Assembly (NCBI RefSeq): GCF_009569385.1
Contig: NZ_WBOF01000001.1
Location: 3,048,001-3,112,000 of the forward strand
Source: Streptomyces kaniharaensis
GTDB lineage: Bacteria; Actinomycetota; Actinomycetes; Streptomycetales; Streptomycetaceae
DNA length: 64,000 bases
Direction of reading: 5' to 3'
The stretch's first letter is position 1. Every line of letters starts with the position of its first letter. Under the pieces are notes generated by a model. That model saw only the letters and a list, made by a program, of their open reading frames with translations, was not told the origin of the DNA and did not search any database. Made by a program: the position numbers and the translations under genes. Shown here one piece after another: positions 24,608-32,759 of the stretch.

Positions 24608-25482
24608 TCGATGCCGCCAGCGTGGACGTAGTCGTGGAACAGCCGGTAGGTATCCCGCAGTGAGCTGGCCGGGTAGGTGTCCTGCCATGGCTTGTCGGGG
24701 CCGGCGAAGTGCACGAGGGCGGCGGTCTTCTCGTCCTGGAGGAGCTGGGCGAGGGGGCTGTCGGCCTCGGCGTAGTGGATGAACCCGGGCGCGGTGGCCT
24801 GCGGGGACATGGCGAAGGTGTTCCACCGCCGGTCCAGGCGCTGCCAGTTGTCATCGACGGCCCAGTTCAGGGCGTCCTGGTCCCAGAACCGGACCTTGTC
24901 GGGGTGCTCGGACAGGAACTCCCGGGAGCGGTCGAAGAGGCCCAGCCGCTCACACCGGTCGAGGTCGATGAGCATGACGCCGCTGTTGAAGTAGTCCCTG
25001 CCGTACGGGACGCCGAGTTCCTCCCAGCCGGGAAGTTGGATGCCGCGGCCGATGACCGGGTTCTGAGGGTCGCGCACCGCCCCGATCGGGCGCCCGTCGA
25101 GGGACTGCCGCAGCAGCGGCCGGAGGTCACCGAGCACCATGGTGTCGGCGTCCAGGTAGAGCACCCGCCGCTCGTCCGGGATGACCTCCGGGATGGCCAG
25201 CCGCACGTACACCGCGCCGCTGACCCAGTCGGAGACCGGGTAGAGCGGGTCGGTCGCCGGTGCCGGCCGTAGCTCGGTGGCGAGGCCGATGCGGTCGGCA
25301 TCCCGCAGGACCGCCTTCCGGTTGGCCTCGCTGATCTGCTGGTCGAGGACGATCAGGCGAAGCTCGTCGACGCTGCCGGGGTGGGCGGCGGCGATCGAGT
25401 GCATCAGCGTCCGCAGCGGGCGGGCGTATCCGTCGTCGACCCCGCAGACGAGTGCGGGAAGCGGGCGCGGGGCAGTGTTCAC
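24604..25482 (-). CDS. Family 8 glycosyltransferase (LgtC-like)
   Basis: 292 residues from GTG 25482 (GGAAGGAG at 7 nt, 4-nt overlap with the preceding stop). GT8 features: ALVCGVDDGYARPLRTLMHSI, RVLYLDADTMVLGDL with the DxD metal motif, YFNSGVMLIDL, FWDQDALNW and the C-terminal HFAGPDKPW. These are retaining galactosyl/glucosyltransferases using UDP-sugars. Confidence 0.88.
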   Translation of the reverse strand: MNTAPRPLPALVCGVDDGYARPLRTLMHSIAAAHPGSVDELRLIVLDQQISEANRKAVLRDADRIGLATELRPAPATDPLYPVSDWVSGAVYVRLAIPEVIPDERRVLYLDADTMVLGDLRPLLRQSLDGRPIGAVRDPQNPVIGRGIQLPGWEELGVPYGRDYFNSGVMLIDLDRCERLGLFDRSREFLSEHPDKVRFWDQDALNWAVDDNWQRLDRRWNTFAMSPQATAPGFIHYAEADSPLAQLLQDEKTAALVHFAGPDKPWQDTYPASSLRDTYRLFHDYVHAGGIE

Positions 25483-26519
25483 GAGGCGCTCCTTCCAGGG
25501 GTAGCGGCCTGGAGGGGGAAGTGCTTCTGGGCCCAGACGAGGGTCTGGCGCAGGCCGTCGCGCAGATGCGTGGTGGGCTCCCAGCCGAGGTGGGCACGGG
25601 CAGCGGTGATGTCGGGGCAGCGGCGCTTGGGGTCGTCGGTGGGCAGCGGGACGAAGGTGACGACGGAGGCGGAGCTGGTCATCGCCCGGATCTCCTCGGC
25701 GAGCTGCAGCATGGTGATCTCGTCCGGGTTGCCCAGGTTCACCGGGCCGGGGTAATCCGCGGTGGCGGCGGCGAGCAGGCCCTCGACGGTGTCGGACACG
25801 AAGCACAGCGAGCGGGTCTGGCTGCCGTCGCCGGCCACCGTGATCGGCTCGCCTGCCAGCGCCTGCTGTAGGAAGGCGGGCACCGCACGGCCGTCGTCGG
25901 CGCGCATCCTCGGGCCGTAGGTGTTGAAGATCCGCACGATGCGGGTGCGGGTGCTGCCGGTGCGCTCGAAGCAGGAGGTAAGCGCCTCGGCGTACCGCTT
26001 GGCCTCGTCGTAGACGCTGCGGGGGCCGACCGGGTTGACGTTGCCCCAGTACTGCTCGGGCTGCGGGTGCACGAGCGGGTCGCCGTACACCTCGGAGGTT
26101 GAAGCCAGCAGGAACCGGGCGTGCTTGGTCTCGGCCAGTTCCAGGGCGTTGAGCGTGCCCATCGCGCCGACCTTCAGCGTGGCAAGCGGGTGGCGGGCAT
26201 AGTCGAGCGGCGAGGCGGGCGACGCGAGGTGGAAGACGAAGTCCACCGGACCGGCCACCGTGAACGGTCGGGTCACGTCGTCAGTCTGGAAACGGAAGCC
26301 GCCGGCCGAGCGCAGGCCGGCCAGGTTGTCGAGGCGGCCGGTCAGCAGGTTGTCGACGCCGATCACCTCTGCCCCCAGGCTCAGCAGGCGCTCGCACAGA
26401 TGCGAGCCGATGAACCCGGCAGCACCGGTGACGACTGCGGTACGGCGGGCGAAGGCCGCGGGCAATGTCGTGGCTGCGGGGTCTCGCGGGTAGGGCAGTG
26501 CTGCTTGCAGGCGTGGCAC
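25479..26519 (-). CDS. UDP-glucuronate decarboxylase-like NAD-dependent epimerase/dehydratase
   Basis: 346 residues from GTG 26519 (GGAGGA at 8 nt); the frame is open to 26945 but that part lacks domain homology. Extended SDR: TGAAGFIGSHLCERL, FHLASPASPLDYARHPLATL, LASTSEVYGDP, and the catalytic SVYDEAKRYAE (YxxxK). The HPQPEQYWGNVNPVGPRS stretch is typical of UDP-xylose synthases (UXS). It is the first large gene of the operon and could supply UDP-xylose or its 4-keto precursor to the two glycosyltransferases (inference). Confidence 0.83.
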   Translation of the reverse strand: MPRLQAALPYPRDPAATTLPAAFARRTAVVTGAAGFIGSHLCERLLSLGAEVIGVDNLLTGRLDNLAGLRSAGGFRFQTDDVTRPFTVAGPVDFVFHLASPASPLDYARHPLATLKVGAMGTLNALELAETKHARFLLASTSEVYGDPLVHPQPEQYWGNVNPVGPRSVYDEAKRYAEALTSCFERTGSTRTRIVRIFNTYGPRMRADDGRAVPAFLQQALAGEPITVAGDGSQTRSLCFVSDTVEGLLAAATADYPGPVNLGNPDEITMLQLAEEIRAMTSSASVVTFVPLPTDDPKRRCPDITAARAHLGWEPTTHLRDGLRQTLVWAQKHFPLQAATPGRSAS

Positions 26520-26592
26520 GGTGCGTGTCCTCCAAGTCTTCGGGCGGGTTTCGGCTTCGTGGCGGGCCGTCGTGGCAGCGTGGGCCCGGGGT

Positions 26593-26808
26593 TCAGACGG
26601 CCGGATCGCGATCGGGAAGGGATCGTGGGGGCGGCGCCGCGACCGGGTGGTCAGTGCTGAGCTGATGGTCGGTGGCGACCCCGAGCAGCGCGAGTGTGAC
26701 GACGTGCCCCAGGCCCCACAGCACGGCGAGCGCTGTCCCGACCGGGTCACGGTGTGCGCCGCGGTGCCTGCCCTGACGGCTCTGATGCGGCCTTTGGACT
26801 GCCTCCAT
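26593..26808 (-). CDS. Small hypothetical protein with one hydrophobic segment (71 aa)
   Basis: ATG 26808 follows GGGAGGAG. A basic N-terminus (MEAVQRPHQSRQGRHRGAHR) precedes a single hydrophobic stretch ALAVLWGLGHVVTLALLG and a Pro-rich tail. It may be the first cistron of the sugar operon, 73 nt ahead of the UXS-like gene. No family recognised. Confidence 0.5.
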   Translation of the reverse strand: MEAVQRPHQSRQGRHRGAHRDPVGTALAVLWGLGHVVTLALLGVATDHQLSTDHPVAAPPPRSLPDRDPAV

Positions 26809-26972
26809 GGCTCCTCCCTCCTCGCTGGCCTCCGGGGTCGGGCGGCCGGTACAGGTTCGCCGGGCCGCAGCGCAACTCGGAACGTTTCTGGGGGGTTTCT
26901 GGTCGATGCGGCCCACGCCACAGCGGGTAGCAGTACGCTCACCAACAGGTCATGAATCGCTGGGGGGTTGAG

Positions 26973-28319
26973 ATGAGCTCAGACGTTCTGGCAGTCCACC
27001 CGCTCACCCACCTGATGCGGTTACGCGGGTGGGGAAAGATCCAGTTCGCGCGCATGATGCGCGACCACGGTGCCGCGCTGAAGATCCACCTGGCGACCAA
27101 CCGGACGCTGGTGTGGAAGTGGGAGCAGGGTCAGGAACCCGAGCCTGATGCACAGTTCGTTCTGGCCGACCTACTTGGCGTCAACCCCCGTACTCTGGTT
27201 GCCAATCCGTGGCCGCGGTGGCTCCCGGTCTGGGAAGTGACCGGCATCACGGCGCCATGGACAAAGGCCGGTACCGTGGACGTACTGGTGGAACTGGTCA
27301 GGAGTGGTCATATGGATCGGCGGGGCTTTCTCACCATCACCGGGGCCGCCATGGCCACCGTCGCCGCGAGCTGGGCTGCGGCCTCACCTGCCTTCGCCTC
27401 CGCCCTGCGCGGCGATCAGGTGACCGATTCCATGGCGGACACCCTCGAAGCCCGCGTGGCCACCCTCCAGACCCTGGATGCCCAGATGGGCGGCGCCCGC
27501 CTCATCGAGCAGGCCCGCGGCGACCTCGCCATCATCACCACCCTGCTCAAGCAGGGCCGCCACACTGAAGACGTTGAGGTCCGCCTCTACGGCCTGGCCG
27601 CCCAGGTCAACTACATCGCCGGCTGGATGGCCTACGACAGCGGCCTGCGCTCAGCCGGCCAGCAGTACTACCTCGGTGCCCTGCGGGCCGCGAAGACCAT
27701 CGGCGACGACGCTCTCGGCGCCTTCCTGCTCGCCGAGATGGGCGTCCACCTCTCCGACGCCGGAAACCCCGCCGAACGAGTCGCCCAGGTCGAGACCGCG
27801 CTCGACAACACCCCCGCGACGATGCAGCCCGGCGTCCGCAGCTACCTCGAACTCCACCACGCCGAAAGCCTCTCCCGCGACGGCCAGCACAAGAGGGCCG
27901 CCGCCGCCCTCAACCGCGCCCATGACCTCTGGTCCAGGAACGGCGGCGATAAGCTCCCGACCTGGCTCTCCTGGTACGGCGACGCTCAGCTCAGCTCCAC
28001 CGAGGGCAAGGTCCTGCTCCGCGCCGGCGAGGTCGACCGGGCCACCAGCGCCCTTGCCTCCTCCATCGACCACGCTGTCCCCCGCGACCAGGCTGTCCGC
28101 TCCGGCCGCCTGGCCACCGCCCGCCTCGCCGGCAAGGACCTCGACGGCGCCCTCGACGCCGCCAACCGTGGCCTCGGCCTTCTCGAAACGAAGGTCCACT
28201 CCGTTCGTGCCGTCAGCCGCCTCACCAAGTTCGACGGCTACCTCGAGCCCTACGCCACTGAGCCCGCTGTCGCCGAGTTCCGCGAGCGCCTGCAGGCTCT
28301 GCCCGCTATGGCTGCCTGA
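26973..28319 (+). CDS. XRE-like regulator with C-terminal TPR region
   Basis: 448 residues from ATG 26973 (GGGGG at 6 nt); ATG 26952 is an alternative. The N-terminal 70 residues are a helix-turn-helix (KIQFARMMRDHGAALKIH...LVWKWEQGQEPE), followed by a linker containing RRGFLTITGAAMATVAA. The rest is alpha-helical TPR-like repeats with alternating Ala-rich helices. This architecture is common in streptomycete pathway-type regulators. It is divergent from the sugar operon (about 450 bp between them), so it is the obvious candidate controller. Confidence 0.75.
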   Translation: MSSDVLAVHPLTHLMRLRGWGKIQFARMMRDHGAALKIHLATNRTLVWKWEQGQEPEPDAQFVLADLLGVNPRTLVANPWPRWLPVWEVTGITAPWTKAGTVDVLVELVRSGHMDRRGFLTITGAAMATVAASWAAASPAFASALRGDQVTDSMADTLEARVATLQTLDAQMGGARLIEQARGDLAIITTLLKQGRHTEDVEVRLYGLAAQVNYIAGWMAYDSGLRSAGQQYYLGALRAAKTIGDDALGAFLLAEMGVHLSDAGNPAERVAQVETALDNTPATMQPGVRSYLELHHAESLSRDGQHKRAAAALNRAHDLWSRNGGDKLPTWLSWYGDAQLSSTEGKVLLRAGEVDRATSALASSIDHAVPRDQAVRSGRLATARLAGKDLDGALDAANRGLGLLETKVHSVRAVSRLTKFDGYLEPYATEPAVAEFRERLQALPAMAA

Positions 28320-28339
28320 GCGGATGCCTCCTGAATGAG

Positions 28340-28378
28340 TTGGTGGGACCAACGCTGTCCGAGCGTTGGCCCCACCAA
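28340..28378. terminator. Bidirectional terminator between convergent genes
   Basis: A 17-bp stem with one mismatch (TTGGTGGGACCAACGCT and its near-complement) and a 5-nt loop, located between the regulator stop and the stop of the zinc-ribbon gene. Confidence 0.8.
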
Positions 28379-28388
28379 GCGCCCGCGG

Positions 28389-28748
28389 CTAATCCCACGT
28401 AGTGCCCGCCAGCAGGCCGTCGAACGCGAGCGCTCTCATGGCGGTGTCGAAGTCGCCCCACTCCTCCTCGGGGGCGGTGAAGTGCTGCTCGAAGAAGGCG
28501 CGGGTGAGGTCGGGCTCGTGCCACTCGTACGCGCACCGGCAGCGGATGAAGACGTGCTCGCGGACGTTGAGGAGGAGCCAGTCGCGGCGGGCCCGGCAGT
28601 GGGGGCAGCTGATCGGGATTCCGCGGGCGTCGAGTTCGTCGGGGTGGGGGACGGCTCGGATGGTGGTGGGGCGGTGGGCGTTCTCGTCGTGGCGGCGGTT
28701 GATCAGTGTGGTGCCCTTCGTCCGGTGACGGTTCCAGCGACACCACAA
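28389..28748 (-). CDS. Small zinc-ribbon-like hypothetical protein
   Basis: 119 residues. The start is uncertain and no good ribosome binding site is seen. A CxxC ... CxC cluster (PISCPHCRARRDW...FIRCRCAYEW, residues 47-75) suggests one bound zinc. An acidic C-terminal half follows (TAPEEEWGDFDTAM). It is on the mobilizable-element side of the island, downstream of the relaxase, and may be an element accessory protein. Confidence 0.55.
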   Translation of the reverse strand: MWCRWNRHRTKGTTLINRRHDENAHRPTTIRAVPHPDELDARGIPISCPHCRARRDWLLLNVREHVFIRCRCAYEWHEPDLTRAFFEQHFTAPEEEWGDFDTAMRALAFDGLLAGTTWD

Positions 28749-28755
28749 GACGTAT

Positions 28756-28780
28756 GGCGGCCGGGATGTTCCCGGCCGCC
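28756..28780 (-). terminator. Terminator downstream of the relaxase gene
   Basis: Perfect 11-bp stem (GGCGGCCGGGA / TCCCGGCCGCC) with a TGT loop, 32 nt past the relaxase stop codon. Confidence 0.75.
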
Positions 28781-28811
28781 GAAGACGACATCACATCGAC
28801 ACCTGACGGCG

Positions 28812-30554
28812 TCAGCGGCTGCGGTTGGGCGTGGTGCGGGCAGCGGCGGTGGGCACGACCGCGGGGTCGGTGGGGGCGGCGGTACGAACGCCGAGTGCGA
28901 TCGCGGCGGGTGAGCGGCGGCGGGCGGCCTCGGCGGCCAGGTTGCGTTCGGGGTTGCGGCTGGTGTGCTGGATGCGGCCGAGGAGGACCTTGGCGGGCTG
29001 GCGGGCGGTGGTGAGTTCGCGGCGGGCGGCGGCTTCCTGGAGGAGGTGTCGGGGCTGGTGGCCGAGGGCTTGGGCGTCGGCGAGGACGGTGGCCAGCGCG
29101 GGCCAGTTGGGGTCGGCGAGGATGCGCTGGGCGTGGTCGGGGACGGCGGAGCGGACGTCTCCGGCGAGGGTGTTGGTGATCTCCGGCTTGGGCCGGCGGT
29201 GCGTGAGGGCGGCGAGTTGTTCGGTCGCGGCCTGGTCGTAGGCGGTCTGGAGGTGCTGGACGGCTTGCTGTGCGGCTTGGGCCTGCTGGGCGTGGCCGCG
29301 GGCCTGGTGCCAGCGGCTGGTGAGGATCGCCGCCCACACCAGGGCCGCGATCATCACGGTGAGTGCGTTGCCGTCGGGGCCGTCGCCTGCGTGGATGATG
29401 TCGCGGGCGGCGCGGCGCAGGTCGGCGGCGGCCTGGTGGTCGGCGCGGACCTGGGAGCGCTGGGCGCGGGCGAATGCCCGGGTGGCGGCTCGCAGTTCTG
29501 CCCGCAGTTCCTGGGGCGCGGTCTGGGCGGTGGCGTTGATGATGTCGCCCAGTGCGGTGATCTGTGCCTGCGCCAACGCGCCGTCCCCGTCGCCAGCGCC
29601 AGCGGTGTCTTCGGTCAGGTGCTGGTAGAGGGTGTCGAGGGCGTCAGTGGTGCGCTGCCAGCTGGTGGAAGGTCGGTTGCGCCGGGCGGTGGGGTGTTCC
29701 TCCGGGGTGCCGGCTGTGAGGCGGGCCTGGAGCTTGGGCAGGGAGAGGTCGGGGGCGATCTTGCTGCCGGGGATGTAGATCTGCTCGCCCTTGGCGTTGG
29801 TGTCGCCGGGTCGGCCGACGGCGTAGCCCTGGAGATCGCCGGACGGGAAGCGGCGGATCTTGACCTCGATGCCGTCGGCCTGAAGGTAGGCGAGGAGCTC
29901 CTCCGCGTTGGTGGTGTGGGGGATGGCGTCGCGGATGCGGTCCCGGAGCCAGTCGCGGCTGGTCTGCTGCCAGCCGAGGCGGTCGGCCTTGTGCATCTCG
30001 GCCTGGGTGCGGCGGCGCTCGCCGGTGCGGTCGCCGGGCTGGACCTGGTGAAGGCCGAGTTCCTTCTCGATGGCGCGGGCTTCGGCCTGGGCGCGTTTGC
30101 CGCTGTTGTGGAGCTTGGGGCGTCGGCCGTCCTCGCGGACGGTGGTGGCGAGGATGTGGATGTGGTCGTCGGCATGGCGGACGGCGATCCAGCGGCAACC
30201 GTGCGGATCACGGTCAGGGGCGATGCCGGCGGCGTGGACGATGCGGCGGGCGATCTCACCCCATTCGGCGTCGGAGAGGTAGCGGTCGCCGGGAGCGGCG
30301 CGGACGGGGCAGTGCCAGACGTGGTCGGTGACCTTCTTGCCGAAGCCGCTGTTGCGCAGGTTGACCGGCTCGTCGAGGATCCGGGCGAGCTGGGTAAGCG
30401 TGGCCTGCGGGTCGCGGCCGGGGTCGCGCAGCCCGAGCGGGCTGAAGGAGGCGACGATGTGCGGGTCGAGGTGCTCGTCGTGGCGGCCGGGCCCGTAGAG
30501 GTAGGCGAGCAGTCCGCGGGTGTTGTGGCCGGGGGCCTTGATGGAGGGGATCAC
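28812..30554 (-). CDS. Relaxase/mobilization nuclease
   Basis: 580 residues. The N-terminal relaxase domain (about 1-260) has candidate nicking tyrosines in LLAYLYGPGRHDEH and the metal-binding His triad RHADDHIHILATTV (127-135). The C-terminal half is a long Ala/Gln-rich helical region with a possible short hydrophobic stretch (LTVMIAALVWAAILTS). It would nick at an origin of transfer, which I could not locate. Start overlaps the mobC stop by 4 nt. The type is MobA/VirD2-like as found in actinobacterial mobilizable elements. Confidence 0.85.
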   Translation of the reverse strand: MIPSIKAPGHNTRGLLAYLYGPGRHDEHLDPHIVASFSPLGLRDPGRDPQATLTQLARILDEPVNLRNSGFGKKVTDHVWHCPVRAAPGDRYLSDAEWGEIARRIVHAAGIAPDRDPHGCRWIAVRHADDHIHILATTVREDGRRPKLHNSGKRAQAEARAIEKELGLHQVQPGDRTGERRRTQAEMHKADRLGWQQTSRDWLRDRIRDAIPHTTNAEELLAYLQADGIEVKIRRFPSGDLQGYAVGRPGDTNAKGEQIYIPGSKIAPDLSLPKLQARLTAGTPEEHPTARRNRPSTSWQRTTDALDTLYQHLTEDTAGAGDGDGALAQAQITALGDIINATAQTAPQELRAELRAATRAFARAQRSQVRADHQAAADLRRAARDIIHAGDGPDGNALTVMIAALVWAAILTSRWHQARGHAQQAQAAQQAVQHLQTAYDQAATEQLAALTHRRPKPEITNTLAGDVRSAVPDHAQRILADPNWPALATVLADAQALGHQPRHLLQEAAARRELTTARQPAKVLLGRIQHTSRNPERNLAAEAARRRSPAAIALGVRTAAPTDPAVVPTAAARTTPNRSR

Positions 30555-31636
30555 GGGTGCCGGCCTCCTTCGGGGCTGGTGGGGATGAGCAGGGCTTCGG
30601 CGATGTCGCGGAGCAGGTCTTCCAGACGGATCAGGCGCTCGCGGCTGTCGGGTTCGAGGCGGTCGTCGCGGTGGAGGACGTGGACCATCTGGTTGATGTT
30701 GTTGCCGATGGCGTTGATCTCCTGGCGGACCTCGGCCCGGAACTCCTGCAGGGCGAGGCGGTCGGTGTGCAGGGGAAGGTCGACGGTGAACTCGCCCCGG
30801 ATGAACGCCAGCGAGATGTCGCCGACGTATCCGGAGATCGTGTCGCCGTATCCGTGGCGGTCGGCGGCGTCGAGTAGCTGGGCGTGTTCCAGCGGGGTGT
30901 AGCTGACCGGTCCGACGCGCGCCGTGCGGCGGGTTCCGGTGTGTTTGCGGTGCTTGCCCTTCGGCATCGGCTGGCCCCCTTCGGGGGCGTTCAGTTCCGG
31001 GACGTCGAGGGCTGCGGTGTTCTCGTGCAGGAACGCGGCACGGGCGGCACGGATGCTCTCGTCATCGACGGCGGAGGGCAGCTCGTCGGCGCTCAGGTCG
31101 GCTCGAACGCGGGCGAGGATGTCGCGCTGCAGGACGTCGAGCTTCTCCGGGGCCAGGCCGCCCTCGGCCTGGACCTCCTGGCTTGGCGCGCCCTCGCGCC
31201 GGGCCTCCTCCGCCACCCCTGGGGCGGAGAATCCCAGACCCGCGCGAAGTGTCGGAGACTGGGTACAACTGGCTCCGCCAGGAGCCGAGTTACCGAACGC
31301 GCGAAGCAGACGGCCGATCAGCCTACCGCCCTTGGCACCCTCCTCGGGAACGGTACGGGCGGGATCGCGGCGGGGCTGCGGGGCGGGCAAGGAGTCCTCC
31401 GGATTTCCGGTCGGGGTGGGCGGAGCAGGCACGAGGTGTGTGCAGCACTCGGGGTGATGGTCGGGTAGGGATCCGGTTTGGCGGTGCCGGATATCCGGTG
31501 TAGGGGGCGGGGTTTCGGGACTTCCGGTGTTCCCACCGGCGGCGTGTGGGGTGCTGGTGGCTGTGCGGAAGGGAGGCCGGCTCGCCTGCCCGGGTAGTTC
31601 CGGAGCAGGCGAGCCGAGGCGATCGGGCGGCGTCAT
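30551..31636 (-). CDS. mobC: MobC-like relaxosome accessory protein
   Basis: 361 residues if it starts at ATG 31636, whose ATGA overlaps the stop of the DUF2637 gene; this coupling favours the long form. A second start, ATG 30967 with GAAGGGGG upstream, would give the compact 138-aa MobC alone. The C-terminal domain is characteristic: VSYTPLEHAQLLDAADRHGY, then LQEFRAEVRQEINAIGNNINQMVHVLH. The N-terminal 220 residues are Pro-rich and variable. It presumably helps the relaxase open DNA at oriT. Confidence 0.78.
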   Translation of the reverse strand: MTPPDRLGSPAPELPGQASRPPFRTATSTPHAAGGNTGSPETPPPTPDIRHRQTGSLPDHHPECCTHLVPAPPTPTGNPEDSLPAPQPRRDPARTVPEEGAKGGRLIGRLLRAFGNSAPGGASCTQSPTLRAGLGFSAPGVAEEARREGAPSQEVQAEGGLAPEKLDVLQRDILARVRADLSADELPSAVDDESIRAARAAFLHENTAALDVPELNAPEGGQPMPKGKHRKHTGTRRTARVGPVSYTPLEHAQLLDAADRHGYGDTISGYVGDISLAFIRGEFTVDLPLHTDRLALQEFRAEVRQEINAIGNNINQMVHVLHRDDRLEPDSRERLIRLEDLLRDIAEALLIPTSPEGGRHP

Positions 31637-32436
31637 GCGGCCGAGCGGCTGGCCTGCGTATCGGCCTGCCGCGTGGCCTGCTCGTCCTTGAATCGCTGGG
31701 TCAGCTTGCCGAGGCGGTCGCTGGCGATGGGTATGCCGGCTTCGCGCAGGGCGGTCCTGATCACGGCCTGGGTGGGGCCGTGCTGTTCCACGGCTGGGCG
31801 AGCGATCTCGGCCAGCTCGTGCATCGAGGCGGCGGGCCTGCGTCCGGTCCGCTTGGTCCCCACGACCGGCTTCCGGTCGACGGGCGGGGTCTTGTCGTCA
31901 CCCGTGGCCTGTGGCCCGTCGTCGAGCTGGTCGTCGCGTTCTGCTTCCGCCGGTGGAGTGGGGTCGGCTGCGGGGGGAGTTGTAGCGGGCTTGAGGTGGT
32001 CGTGCAGGACGGGTGCGGCCTCAGCGGGCTCGGGCTCGGCGGCGGTCGTGGTGGCGTTGTGGGCGAGGAGGGTGCCGCCGAAGAAGGCGAGGGCGGGCCA
32101 TCCGGCGACGAGGATCCGCAGCCAGGCGGGGACGTGGGCGAGGTCGAGGAGTCCGGCGGTGGCGACGTTGGCGCCGAGGGAGGCGGTCAGGGCGATGGCG
32201 AACCAGGTCCAGGCGGTGCCGGTGGGGCGTCCGGTGGTGCGCAGGGTCCGCATGCGCTGCCAGGCGACGACGAGCAGCAGGTCGACCGAGACGGGGTAGG
32301 CCCAGGCTTTCCAGCCGTGTTGTCCGGCGGCCTCGGCGATGTCGTGGAGATGGGCGAAGGACAGGGCGCCGGCGATGGCGGCCTGTACGAGGACGGCGTC
32401 CGGGCGGGGCAGACGCGGTGAGGTGGTGGCGGTCAT
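31633..32436 (-). CDS. DUF2637 membrane protein (spread/transfer-associated)
   Basis: 267 residues. The N-terminal half has four hydrophobic segments (AAIAGALSFAHLHDIAEAAG, AYPVSVDLLLVVAW, WTWFAIALTASLGANVATAG, ILVAGWPALAFFGGTLLAH), matching the DUF2637 family common on streptomycete plasmids and integrative elements. The C-terminal half is cytoplasmic and Pro/Ala-rich, ending in a winged-helix-like RPAVEQHGPTQAVIRTALREAG. It is first in a DUF2637-mobC-relaxase operon with 4-nt overlaps. Confidence 0.8.
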   Translation of the reverse strand: MTATTSPRLPRPDAVLVQAAIAGALSFAHLHDIAEAAGQHGWKAWAYPVSVDLLLVVAWQRMRTLRTTGRPTGTAWTWFAIALTASLGANVATAGLLDLAHVPAWLRILVAGWPALAFFGGTLLAHNATTTAAEPEPAEAAPVLHDHLKPATTPPAADPTPPAEAERDDQLDDGPQATGDDKTPPVDRKPVVGTKRTGRRPAASMHELAEIARPAVEQHGPTQAVIRTALREAGIPIASDRLGKLTQRFKDEQATRQADTQASRSAA

Positions 32437-32583
32437 GCGGAAGGTGGTCCTCGCGGGTCGGGCGGTGGCGGATTACAGGCGTGCCGGGTGTCGGTGCGGG
32501 CCGGTGCCGGCTGTCGGTCGTTGTCGCCGGTGCCGCAGCCGGGACGGTCAGGGCGAGGTCGTGGCACGGCGGGTGCTCCGGGG

Positions 32584-32759
32584 GCGTTTACGCGAACCCC
32601 CTTCTAAAGGGGGGTTCGCGCGAAAACGCTCGGGTGCGACAACGGCATAAACGGTCGCGAAAACGCTTCTACCTGCGGTTTTTCCTGTGCGCGTCCGGCG
32701 CGACAACGGGTTGTACAACGCTCGCGGCGGTGGAGGTGCGTGAACGCTCGCGAAAACGC
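32584..32759. repeat. Iteron-like repeats of CGCGAAAACGC
   Basis: Copies at 32619-32629, 32656-32666 and 32749-32759 are identical 11-mers; 32584-32594 is an inverted copy with one mismatch. Two copies lie in the intergenic gap and the last is inside the 3' end of the helicase gene. A GCGAACCCCC...GGGGTTCGC hairpin sits between the first two. The layout resembles a replication-origin or operator region of a plasmid-like element. Confidence 0.6.

Noticed and set aside
27315..27372. RRGFLTITGAAMATVAA in the TPR regulator as a Tat signal peptide
   Set aside because: It lies internally, after a DNA-binding domain, so it cannot act as an N-terminal export signal. The same internal motif is common in this regulator type.
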